Source: Myxococcales bacterium
Lineage (GTDB): Bacteria; Myxococcota_A; UBA796; GCA-2862545
DNA: 64,000 nt
Direction: 5' to 3'
NCBI GenBank assembly: GCA_019634415.1
Contig: JAHQVJ010000082.1
Span: forward strand, 17,778-81,777
Shown here piece after piece: positions 8,745 through 16,608 of the stretch (position 1 is its first letter; every line of letters starts with the position of its first letter). Made by a program: the position numbers and the translations under genes. The notes beneath the pieces were generated by a model, which searched no databases, was not told the origin of the DNA, and saw nothing but the letters and a program-made list of their open reading frames with translations.

Positions 8745-9470
8745 TCACCGGCGGTTCCGCTCGGCGGCGGTCCGGCCGTGCCCGAAGTTGACGCGCATGC
8801 CGATCTGGGCCTCGAGCTGGTCCATCTGGATGACCTGCTGGGTCTCGAGCACCATCTCGGTGATGGCCAGATCCGCGGTGCCCTTCAGGTCCACCACGAC
8901 GGACCACTTGGGCGCCCAGATCAAGGGGGTGGACACGCGCACGCCGGCCAGCGGCACGAAGGCCGTGCCCACCTGCGTCCATTGCTGGATGTAGAAGCGG
9001 CTCGACACCCCGGCGGTGGGTCCGAACTCGAGGTGACGCCCCAGCACGAACATCAGGTCGTAGGTGTGATCCGCCTGCGTGAACTGCCGAAAGGGCCCGA
9101 GCACGTCGATGCGGTGCGGTGCCGTCACAGACACGTTCGCATCGAGCTTGAGGCGAGGAGCCCGGTACAGCTGCAGCCCGATCTCGGTGAGGAAGCCTGG
9201 GTTCACACCGTTGCGGAACGTGGCGCGGTGACCGATGCGCAGGGGCGGTACGAACACCTTCACGCGCCGCTCGGAGCGCCGGGTCGGCGCGGGCTGTGGC
9301 GGCGGCTGCAGACGCGAGCGCTCGGGAGGGGTCGCGACCTCGTCGAGGTCCGTCTCCTCGTAGGCGTCGCTCTGCGGGCCGAGGGGCGAAGCGGGCTGCT
9401 GGGCGAACGCGGTGGATCCGCAGGCCAGCAGCAGCAGCAGCAAGCAGGTGGTGGTGATGTGGTGTGTCAT
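8745..9470 (-). CDS. Outer-membrane beta-barrel-like protein
   Basis: This 241-residue protein has a clear signal peptide (LLLLLLACGSTAFA, cleavage before QQP). A Pro/Glu-rich linker (about 25-65) precedes a C-terminal region of alternating polar/apolar strands ending in an amphipathic segment (QIGMRVNFGHGR), as in small outer-membrane barrels. I do not recognise a named family. It diverges from the three-gene cluster starting at 9565 and is probably cotranscribed with the propeller lipoprotein downstream. Function unknown. Confidence 0.65.
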   Translation of the reverse strand: MTHHITTTCLLLLLLACGSTAFAQQPASPLGPQSDAYEETDLDEVATPPERSRLQPPPQPAPTRRSERRVKVFVPPLRIGHRATFRNGVNPGFLTEIGLQLYRAPRLKLDANVSVTAPHRIDVLGPFRQFTQADHTYDLMFVLGRHLEFGPTAGVSSRFYIQQWTQVGTAFVPLAGVRVSTPLIWAPKWSVVVDLKGTADLAITEMVLETQQVIQMDQLEAQIGMRVNFGHGRTAAERNRR

Positions 9471-9564
9471 CGTCCTGTTGATGTAAACGCTGTGCGCAAC
9501 GGATCACCTCAGCCGAAAAAAGGTGCCTGCTGGTCTTCACACAGCCTCGATCCGACAGGTCGGA

Positions 9565-9939
9565 GTGTGTGTCCTCTTCCCGCTCGCATGGAGCCTACTG
9601 ACCGGCGGTAGCTGGGCGGCGGAACCGAACACGGGACCCCGCTCCGGGCACCTGGAGGGTCGACTGGCCGGACGGGACGTCACGCTTCGGCTCGACGCCA
9701 CGCCCGAGGGTGGCCTCACCGCCCAGATGACCGTGGAGATCGGCCCCCGTCGTGTGGTCACCGACAGCCGCGGGCGGTGGTGGTGTGGCGAGGACGGATG
9801 CCACGTCGAGCTGGTGGAGACGCAAGGAAGCGCACCCGCCACCTTCCGCGGGCGGTGGGTCGACGACCGGGTGGAAGGCACCGTCGAGGTGCGAGGAAAG
9901 GACCGTGGAGCGTGGTGGGTGACATGGCGCGAGCGCTGA
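9565..9939 (+). CDS. Small secreted protein of unknown function
   Basis: This 124-residue protein begins at a GTG giving a signal peptide (MCVLFPLAWSLLTGGSWAAE). A GTG at 9523 in the same frame would add 14 residues and a poorer signal. The mature part is beta-rich with repeated glycine-basic patterns (GHLEGRLAGRDVTLRL, FRGRWVDDRVEGTVEVRG) and two cysteines (WWCGEDGCHVEL). Such short all-beta secreted proteins are common in this genome type and I cannot name a family. It overlaps the next gene by 16 nt, so the two are likely translated together. Confidence 0.6.
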   Translation: MCVLFPLAWSLLTGGSWAAEPNTGPRSGHLEGRLAGRDVTLRLDATPEGGLTAQMTVEIGPRRVVTDSRGRWWCGEDGCHVELVETQGSAPATFRGRWVDDRVEGTVEVRGKDRGAWWVTWRER

Positions 9940-10838
9940 TGATCGCAGTGTTGTGGTGGGCGTCGACGGCGGAGGCCGGCGACGGACCGTGGACCTTGGC
10001 GTCGGCGGAGCACGATCTGTACGTGGGGATGGATCTGTACGGCTACCAGCGCTTCCGGGTGGCCGGCGCAGAGCCGTCGGACCTCGACGCCCAGGTGCGG
10101 GCCCTGGGCATTCCCATCATCTGGTCCTGGGGTGCGATGGATGCCGTGGAGACGGAGCTGCGGATCCAGCTCGAGGGCGTCGCCGTGGCGGATCCCTCCG
10201 CAGCCCCCTGCGACGACGCTGAACGAGACGACTGGTGCGCGACCACCGTGGGGGTCGGCGACCTGTCTGCTGCCTTGAAGCTCCGCCTGCTCGACGAGTT
10301 CCGCTACCATCCCCTCACCCTCACCTTCATCCCCACCCTCCGCACGGGGGCGCCACACCGAGCGACGCGCGGGCGCCTGACCAACCTCGGGGAAGGCCAG
10401 ACGGATCTCGGGCTGGGCCTCCGCGTGGGTCGGACCGGCGGGCTGGGCAGCCAGTGGTACGCCTTGTCGGGGGCAGCGACATACTGGCTTCGCGCCTCGG
10501 CCTCGGCCACCACGGACCGTCGACTCCCGGGCGACGAGATCAGCTGGGACACGTCGGCCGTCGTCTGCGTGGCCCACCGCCTGGGGCTGGGGCCCGTGGC
10601 GCAGGGATTCCACCGGCTGTGGGGCCTCGACCTGGACGAGGCGCCCCTGGACCAAGCGCACGGCTTCGCATCGCTGAAGGCCCAGCAGATCAAGATCGGT
10701 GGGCGCGCGAGCCTGTACCTGCCGCGAGGGCTCACCCTGTCGGCGACGGCCATGACCACGGCCTACGCCCGCAACAACCCCACGGACACGTGGGTGCTGG
10801 GTCTGGGCGTCGGCGTCCACCGGGAGCCCCGAAGGTGA
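9924..10838 (+). CDS. Secreted, probable outer-membrane barrel protein
   Basis: This 304-residue protein has a signal peptide (MARALMIAVLWWASTAEA) and a long stretch of alternating hydrophobic residues with aromatic girdles (LGLGLRVGRTGGLGSQWYALSG, GGRASLYLPRGLTLSATAMTTAYA) ending in VLGLGVGVH. This suggests an outer-membrane beta-barrel. A second possible start, ATG at 9939, overlaps the previous stop as TGATG. Its own stop overlaps the GTG of the histidine kinase gene (GTGA), so barrel and kinase are translationally coupled. A link between surface status and the kinase is possible but inferred. Confidence 0.66.
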   Translation: MARALMIAVLWWASTAEAGDGPWTLASAEHDLYVGMDLYGYQRFRVAGAEPSDLDAQVRALGIPIIWSWGAMDAVETELRIQLEGVAVADPSAAPCDDAERDDWCATTVGVGDLSAALKLRLLDEFRYHPLTLTFIPTLRTGAPHRATRGRLTNLGEGQTDLGLGLRVGRTGGLGSQWYALSGAATYWLRASASATTDRRLPGDEISWDTSAVVCVAHRLGLGPVAQGFHRLWGLDLDEAPLDQAHGFASLKAQQIKIGGRASLYLPRGLTLSATAMTTAYARNNPTDTWVLGLGVGVHREPRR

Positions 10839-12421
10839 GCCTGCGCGCGTCGACCCTGGCCGTGTTGCTCGTCTTCGTGTGCGTGCAGAGCGCGCTGGGG
10901 CTGCTGCTCCACGTCCAGTCCTCGGCGCTGCACGTCCAGCAGCAGCGCAGCGCCTCCGCCTTCACCACCCTTCAGGCGCTCTCCCGACTCTCCCGCACCG
11001 CCGAGCCACGCTTCCAGGCCTTCGCCCGGGAGCTGCTCACGGATACCGACCTCACCGAGGTCCGCGCTGCACCGTGGGAAGACGACATCGAGGCGATCGA
11101 GCGCGTCATCGCTCAGCAGGAGGCCCTCGGCGTCGCTCCCGTCGAGGTGGACGCGGCGCGACGCACCCTCGGCCAGCTGAAGATCACGTTCCTCTACCTG
11201 GAGGACGAGATCACGGCCATGATGCGCTTCTTCGAGGTCGAGCAGCTCGACGCAGCGCAGATCGAGGTCCGGGCGCTGGTGGCGGAGGTCACCCAGGAGC
11301 GCGTCACGGGCATCCTGGAGACCCTGGTGGCTCATCAGGCCTCCTTGGTGGACGAGACCCTGCAGCAGGCGGAGTCCCTCACCGTGGTCCAGCAACGAAC
11401 CACCTTGCTGGGGCTGGCCAGCGGAACGCTGATCATGCTGTGCACCAGCGCAGCACTGCTGGTGTGGGTCCTGCGCTCGGTCCACACGCTCAACGCTCGC
11501 ACCGAGTCGATCTCCAGCGGCGACCTGACGATCCGCACCACCGTGACGGGCCCCGAGGAGCTCGAGGCCCTCGGACGCGCCTTCGACGCCATGCAGGAAC
11601 AGCTGGTGCGGGGACGCCAGCAGCTCGCCGAGGAGGTGGCCCGGCGCTGGGCCGCCCAAGATGCCGCGATGGCGGCGAACCGCGCCAAGTCGTCGTTCCT
11701 CGCCAACATGAGCCACGAGCTGCGAACGCCGCTCACGGCCATCCTCGGCTACGCGGAGCTCCTGGCCGAGGACGTCCACGGCCAGTCGGCCACCGACGTC
11801 GACCGGATCCTGGTGGCGGGCAAGCACCTGCTCACGCTCGTCTCCGACATCCTGGATCTGGCCAAGATCGAGGCGGGCCACCTCGGCACCCACATCGAGC
11901 CCGTGGACGTGGCCGCCCTGTGCGAGGAGCTGGTGTCCAGCTTGATGCCCGCGCTGACCCGCAACCACAACGAGGTGGAGCTCCATCTGTCGTCGACGGT
12001 GGGCACCTTCCACACCGACGCGAGCAAGCTGCGCCAGTGCCTGACCAATCTGCTGGGCAACGCCGGGAAGTTCACCGAGCACGGCTCCATCACGCTGTCC
12101 GCCATCTGCAGCGGCGACGTCCTGTCGTTCACCGTTCGCGACACCGGCGTGGGGATCGAGGCCGAACAGCTGCCCTTCGTATTCGACGAGTTCCACCAGG
12201 TGGACGGCTCCTCCACGCGCACCGTGGAGGGCTCGGGCCTGGGCCTGGCGATCACCAAGCACCTGGTGGAGCTCCTCGGCGGAGACGTTCGGGTGCGAAG
12301 CGAGGTGGGCAAAGGGTCCACGTTCATCGTGCGACTGCCCGATCTCGCGGACCGCGTGAGCCACTCCAGCACGACGCCGGGCGAGGATTCGGTGCGCGGG
12401 AGCAAGGAGCTGCGCGGGTGA
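10835..12421 (+). CDS. Membrane sensor histidine kinase (HAMP-HisKA-HATPase)
   Basis: This 528-residue kinase has an N-terminal membrane helix, a mostly helical periplasmic domain (about 30-185), a second membrane helix (LLGLASGTLIMLCTSAALLVWV) and a HAMP region (SISSGDLTIRTTVTG). The phosphoacceptor motif is NMSHELRTPLTA (His near 293). The ATPase domain has the N box NLLGNAGKFTEHG, G1 DTGVGI and G2 GSGLGLAITKHL. All catalytic boxes are intact. No response regulator gene lies in the neighbourhood, so it is an orphan here. The GTG start overlaps the stop of the preceding gene. The signal is unknown. Confidence 0.92.
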   Translation: MSLRASTLAVLLVFVCVQSALGLLLHVQSSALHVQQQRSASAFTTLQALSRLSRTAEPRFQAFARELLTDTDLTEVRAAPWEDDIEAIERVIAQQEALGVAPVEVDAARRTLGQLKITFLYLEDEITAMMRFFEVEQLDAAQIEVRALVAEVTQERVTGILETLVAHQASLVDETLQQAESLTVVQQRTTLLGLASGTLIMLCTSAALLVWVLRSVHTLNARTESISSGDLTIRTTVTGPEELEALGRAFDAMQEQLVRGRQQLAEEVARRWAAQDAAMAANRAKSSFLANMSHELRTPLTAILGYAELLAEDVHGQSATDVDRILVAGKHLLTLVSDILDLAKIEAGHLGTHIEPVDVAALCEELVSSLMPALTRNHNEVELHLSSTVGTFHTDASKLRQCLTNLLGNAGKFTEHGSITLSAICSGDVLSFTVRDTGVGIEAEQLPFVFDEFHQVDGSSTRTVEGSGLGLAITKHLVELLGGDVRVRSEVGKGSTFIVRLPDLADRVSHSSTTPGEDSVRGSKELRG

Positions 12422-12508
12422 GGATCAAGCGAAGACCAAGGCGTGGGAGGCCCCGGTGGCCGACTGCATCAGGGCCTCACACTCCGGGTAGTTAGGCGAA
12501 CACGGACC

Positions 12509-13045
12509 TCACTGCGAACCTCCTGCGCAGAACGCCAGGTCCTGCTGGCTCGCCTGTAGACGCACCTCGACGGACTCCGTGACGGCCTGGTCCGTCTGCA
12601 CGTCCCGGACCGTGACCTCGAACACGGCCTCCTTGCCGTGCAGACCGCAGATCCGGGTGATGTTGACCGGCTTGAAGTTGTCGATCAGCACCTGCACGCT
12701 CCAGACCTCCCCAGCACAGGTCAGCTCGTCGTAGGCCACCAGCCCCACGAAGTCGACGTGCTCGTCTCCGCCCGCGATGGGCGTGGTCCCGATGTCGGGG
12801 ACGGTCAGCTCGGAGCGCACCTCGACGGACTGGAACGTGTTGCCCACCGCAGCGCTGAGGTCCACGTGCCATCCGCCCTGTGGGCCGTGCACCATCTGCA
12901 GCGGATCACCGGAGCCGAGCGGGTGGAACCCCGTGGAGCCCGTGCCCACGGCGAGAGACATCTCGTCCATGCACGGATCCGTGACGCCGTCGCCCGAGCA
13001 GGCCGACGCCACGCCGATCAGCAGCGCTGTGGCTAGCCGGAGCAC
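12509..13045 (-). CDS. Lipoprotein, tandem paralog 2
   Basis: This 178-residue lipoprotein (signal ending VASACSG) shares its whole layout with the upstream neighbour: DPCMDEMSLAVGTGSTGFHP, GGDxxxxFVGLVxYDELTCAGEVWSV and VTRDV-type segments recur at matching positions. The pair therefore arose by tandem duplication. Four or five cysteines are conserved in both and may form disulfides. The GTG start lies inside the end of the previous gene (13-nt overlap). The family is not recognised; an extracellular Ig-like or beta-sandwich fold is a guess from strand-like content. Confidence 0.72.
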   Translation of the reverse strand: MLRLATALLIGVASACSGDGVTDPCMDEMSLAVGTGSTGFHPLGSGDPLQMVHGPQGGWHVDLSAAVGNTFQSVEVRSELTVPDIGTTPIAGGDEHVDFVGLVAYDELTCAGEVWSVQVLIDNFKPVNITRICGLHGKEAVFEVTVRDVQTDQAVTESVEVRLQASQQDLAFCAGGSQ

Positions 13046-13557
13046 GCGGACTGACTCTCCGCGCTCACCTGCAGGCGAACGTCCACCGACTCCGTCACGG
13101 TCTGCTCCGACTCGAGATCGGTCACCGTGACCTCGAACACGGCGTCCTGGCCGTGCAGCATGCAGATGCGGTCGTTGGTGGCGGGCGCGAAGTCGTCCAC
13201 GAAGATGCGAACGCTCCAGACCTCGCCCGTGCAGGCGAGGTCGTCGTAGTCCACCAGACCGACGTAGCTGGTGTTGGCGTCGCCAGCGACCTGCTGGTCG
13301 ATGCTGGGCACCGTGACCACCGCCGAGACCTCGACGGATTGGTGGGAGTTGGTGACCTCCGCACTCAGATCGATGTGCCAGCCACCCTGAGAGCCGAAGA
13401 CCATCGGCAGAGGGTCGCCACCGGCCAGCGGCGTGAAGCCCGTGGGACCGGTGCCCACCCTCAGCGTCATCTCCTCCAGGCAGGGATCGTCGCCACCACA
13501 GGCGACCGATCCGCCGCCGGCCAGCAGCGCCAGCCAAATCCACACACCGCGATTCAT
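13033..13557 (-). CDS. Lipoprotein, tandem paralog 1
   Basis: This 174-residue lipoprotein starts MNRGVWIWLALLAGGGSVAC, so lipidation is predicted at Cys20. Its mature part aligns along its length with the gene immediately downstream (PCLEEMTLRVGTGPTGFTP, YVGLVDYDDLACTGEVWSV, VFEVTVTDLESEQTVTESV). The start has GGAGG seven or eight nt upstream. Transcription probably runs through both copies. No enzymatic motif is visible; role unknown. Confidence 0.74.
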   Translation of the reverse strand: MNRGVWIWLALLAGGGSVACGGDDPCLEEMTLRVGTGPTGFTPLAGGDPLPMVFGSQGGWHIDLSAEVTNSHQSVEVSAVVTVPSIDQQVAGDANTSYVGLVDYDDLACTGEVWSVRIFVDDFAPATNDRICMLHGQDAVFEVTVTDLESEQTVTESVDVRLQVSAESQSACSG

Positions 13558-13591
13558 CCTGCCTCCCAGCTCCTCAAGGATGGCCCGAGTC

Positions 13592-14227
13592 TCACAGACC
13601 CGCCAGCGCTCCGGGCCGCAATGCGTACAGCCCGATCAGCCGAGCCGTCGCCAAGACCTTCCCCGCCATGGCCTCACGCACGTCGGCACCCGTGAATCGG
13701 CCCGACAGCCCCAGGCTCGGCACGCTCAAGGCGTGGACCTCGAAGTGGTAGCCGTGGATGCGCTCGTCGTTCCAGGGTGGGCAGGGGCCATCATAGCCGT
13801 AGTAGTCGCCCGACATGTCGGCGTCGGAGGCGAACCAGCCGGTGTAGTCGTTGATGCCGTGCACGCCGCCGCTCGGCGTGGCCCCCTCCCCCTTGCCGCG
13901 TGGGGTCACGCCCTCGGCGTGACTGCCCTCCGCGATCTCCCGCACCGAGGCAGGCAGATCGGCCACCACCCAGTGGAAGAAGTCCACTCGGGGCAGGTCC
14001 AGGGGCACCGTGCGCCCCTCCTGGTTGACGTCGTCGCCCTTGCTGGGCACGTCGGGATCCACACAGAGCAGCACGAAGGACTGCGTGCCGTCCGGAACGT
14101 CCGACCAGGCCAGGTGGGGACTTCGGTTGTCGGAGAGCCGCACGTGGGTCTCGGGGTCCGTCTGACCGAATGCCAGGCGCGCGTCGATGACGCCATAGGG
14201 ACGGAGCGAGTCACTGCGAAGATGCAT
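13592..14227 (-). CDS. YbhB/YbcL-family PEBP-like protein
   Basis: This 211-residue cytoplasmic protein belongs to the phosphatidylethanolamine-binding (Raf kinase inhibitor-like) family. It shows the anion-site motifs LLCVDPDVPSKG (DPDxP), DFFHWVVADLP and the loop YYGYDGPCPPW (GxxGPxPP). Bacterial members bind small anionic ligands and have no proven enzyme activity. The start ATG follows GGAGGACTCCCG. It runs divergently from the FG-GAP/ASPIC gene, whose promoter lies in the 83-nt space between. Length is close to bacterial homologues, with an added C-terminal segment. Family confident, ligand unknown. Confidence 0.9.
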   Translation of the reverse strand: MHLRSDSLRPYGVIDARLAFGQTDPETHVRLSDNRSPHLAWSDVPDGTQSFVLLCVDPDVPSKGDDVNQEGRTVPLDLPRVDFFHWVVADLPASVREIAEGSHAEGVTPRGKGEGATPSGGVHGINDYTGWFASDADMSGDYYGYDGPCPPWNDERIHGYHFEVHALSVPSLGLSGRFTGADVREAMAGKVLATARLIGLYALRPGALAGL

Positions 14228-14298
14228 CGGGAGTCCTCCAGGGCGCCAGGGTATCCCGCGTGAGCCGATCCTCCCCAGCGACTCGCGAACAGCGGGGG

Positions 14299-14304
14299 TA
14301 TGAT
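14299..14304 (+). promoter_or_regulatory. -10 element of a leaderless-type promoter
   Basis: TATGAT, preceded by GGG, ends exactly 6 nt before the ATG at 14311. A transcript starting at the usual distance would begin at the start codon itself, giving a leaderless mRNA. No Shine-Dalgarno fits in between, and no good -35 is seen. The same spacing recurs before the genes at 41142 and 58317. Confidence 0.6.
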
Positions 14305-14310
14305 CGCGCC

Positions 14311-16548
14311 ATGCTCGCTTTCATGCTGATGGGGCTGGTCGTCAGCTGCAAGCCGACTGCGGAACTCGTCCCCTGGGCGTCCGTGGACGTGCGCTGGTGG
14401 CCCCACGAGCCCCCATTGATCAAGGGGGGCGAGGTCGCCCTGAACACGCCCTCGGTCCTCGACGTGGCCCCCGTGCCCGAGGGGTCCGAGGTGCACCTGT
14501 ACGTGAGCCGGGTGGGCGAAGGGGACGGCCCCTGCACGCTGCCTGCGGGGCTGTGCGCGAACATCGTGGAGCCCGAGCTGTTCGCCACCACCACCGCCCC
14601 TTCCCAGGGCCAGGTGCGTTTCCAGATCGACGGCTCGCGCTTCCCCGAGGCGGGCGCCATCGCCTGGCAGGCGCTGGTCTTGGACCCGGAGCTCGAGGGG
14701 GTGGGCGCGCTGACCGAGGCCATCGCTCGGCACGTGGCCGTGCCCCCCGATCAAGCCGCCACCAACTTCGTGGAGGTCCAGCGCGGCAAGATCGGCCTCG
14801 AGAACACCATCACCTCGGGCAACACCCACACCGGCGGCGTGGCCTTCGTCGATCTCAACAACGACTACTGGCCCGATCTGTACATCTCCAACGGCGCCAC
14901 CTTTGCCAACTACCTGTACCGGAACAACGGCGACGGCACCTTCACCGACTTCAGCGACGCCGTGCGCAAGCCCAACGGAAAGATCGAGTGCGCGGGGGTG
15001 AAGGCGGCGGACATCGACAACGACGGTGATCTGGACCTGATCGTCCCGGTGGACAACGCCAAGACCATGGTCTCGTCGGTGGCCCAGGACTACGCTGGTG
15101 GGCCGAACCTTCTCTTCGTCAACGAGGGGGACTTCACCTTCCGCGGTGACCCGGAGATGGAAGCGGAGCTGGCCGGGATCACCGATCCCGATGGGCGACG
15201 CACCTCGTCGGCCTCGGTGGCCGACTACGACCTGGACGGGTGCATCGACCTGTACCTGACCAACTGGGCGATGGCGGCCTTGCCGGCGGGGGACAACTTC
15301 GACCGACTCCTCCACGGCAACTGCGACGGCACCTTCACCGACGTGACCGCCGAGACGGGAGTCGACGGCAAGGGCCGCGACGGGCTGGTGGGGTTCTGGT
15401 GGGACGCCGACCACGACCGCTACCCCGAGCTGTACGTCGGCAACAACAGCGACCTCGACATCGAGCCCGACTTCGAGCCCGACGACGTGTTCTACAAGAA
15501 CGACGCCGGCACGCTGGTGGAGTGGGACGACAACCCCCACGACATCGGCCACGACGCCTGGGCCGCCATGGGTGTGGACGTAGGGGATCTCGACGCGGAC
15601 GGCGAGTGGGACATGTACATCACCGACGTGTGGATGCTGCCGCCGGTCCCCCACGGGAATGCGCTGTACATGGGCCTTCCCGGCAAGGAGCTGACGGCGA
15701 ATGCCTGCCGGGACTACGGCGTGTGCTTCGGCCACAACTCCTGGCCCACCAACTTCGAGGACTTCGACAACGACGGCTGGATCGACCTGTGGGTGGGCAG
15801 CAGCCTGCGCGACACACCGGAGATGCTCTACATCAACGCAGCCGACGGATCGGGCAAGCTCGTGGCCCACCGGCAGCAGGGCTGGACGGGCCACGTCTCT
15901 CGTGCCGGCACCACCGCGGACTACGACGGCGACGGCGACATGGACATCTTCCTGTTCGTGGAGGGAGCCCGCCCCAGCAAGCTGTTCGCCAACACCCGCA
16001 TGGACCCCGATCACCGCAACGAGACAGACCGCCACTGGATCGAGATCAAGCTGCTGGGAGGGAGCCGCAGCAACCGCGCCGCCATCGGAGCGGTGGCTCG
16101 CCTGACCGCTGGCGGCGTGCCGCTCATGCGCCGGGTGACGGGTGGCGACTCCGCCCACAGCCACCGCATGCTCACGCTGCACTTCGGGCTGGGCGCCACC
16201 GACCATGTCGACGAGATCGAGATCACCTGGCCCAACACGGAGCAGGTGCAGGTGGTACGGGACCTGGCGGCCGACCGCTTCTGGCTCGTCGACGAGGAGC
16301 TGGGCAAGATCGAGCACACCTTCGTGGATCCGGTGGCCACCTACGACGCGGGCCGCGGCGAGCTGACGGTCCGCACGGCCTCGAACTACGGCGGTCGAGC
16401 ACGCCTCGAGGTCACCGGGCTGGGACCCTTGAGCTACGACGCGGGCGACGTACGCTACGCCGCCACCTTCGATCTGGAGGCAGCTCCCACCGAGGTGGAG
16501 ATCGTGTCGGATCTGGGAGAGCCGCTGCTGATCGCGGTGGACCCCTAG
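14311..16548 (+). CDS. FG-GAP/VCBS repeat lipoprotein with ASPIC/UnbV domain (CRTAC1-like)
   Basis: This 745-residue lipoprotein starts MLAFMLMGLVVSCKPT. After a 150-residue leader domain it contains a series of FG-GAP/VCBS calcium-binding blades (FVDLNNDYWPDLYISNG, DIDNDGDLDLIVPVDN, VGDLDADGEWDMYITD, FDNDGWIDLWVGSS, YDGDGDMDIFLFVEG). These form a predicted seven-bladed propeller. An ASPIC/UnbV domain follows near 590-680 (RAAIGAVARLTAGGVPLMRRVTGG, LHFGLGATDHVDEIEITWPN). Such proteins are exposed on the cell surface and bind carbohydrate or protein partners. The start is set by the -10 box six nt upstream and by the lipobox. Confidence 0.88.
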   Translation: MLAFMLMGLVVSCKPTAELVPWASVDVRWWPHEPPLIKGGEVALNTPSVLDVAPVPEGSEVHLYVSRVGEGDGPCTLPAGLCANIVEPELFATTTAPSQGQVRFQIDGSRFPEAGAIAWQALVLDPELEGVGALTEAIARHVAVPPDQAATNFVEVQRGKIGLENTITSGNTHTGGVAFVDLNNDYWPDLYISNGATFANYLYRNNGDGTFTDFSDAVRKPNGKIECAGVKAADIDNDGDLDLIVPVDNAKTMVSSVAQDYAGGPNLLFVNEGDFTFRGDPEMEAELAGITDPDGRRTSSASVADYDLDGCIDLYLTNWAMAALPAGDNFDRLLHGNCDGTFTDVTAETGVDGKGRDGLVGFWWDADHDRYPELYVGNNSDLDIEPDFEPDDVFYKNDAGTLVEWDDNPHDIGHDAWAAMGVDVGDLDADGEWDMYITDVWMLPPVPHGNALYMGLPGKELTANACRDYGVCFGHNSWPTNFEDFDNDGWIDLWVGSSLRDTPEMLYINAADGSGKLVAHRQQGWTGHVSRAGTTADYDGDGDMDIFLFVEGARPSKLFANTRMDPDHRNETDRHWIEIKLLGGSRSNRAAIGAVARLTAGGVPLMRRVTGGDSAHSHRMLTLHFGLGATDHVDEIEITWPNTEQVQVVRDLAADRFWLVDEELGKIEHTFVDPVATYDAGRGELTVRTASNYGGRARLEVTGLGPLSYDAGDVRYAATFDLEAAPTEVEIVSDLGEPLLIAVDP

Positions 16549-16608
16549 CCTTCGCACCCGCGCTCGCCATTTGGTGAGTTAGCATCTGGCTTCGGGGACT
16601 GTGCCGGA

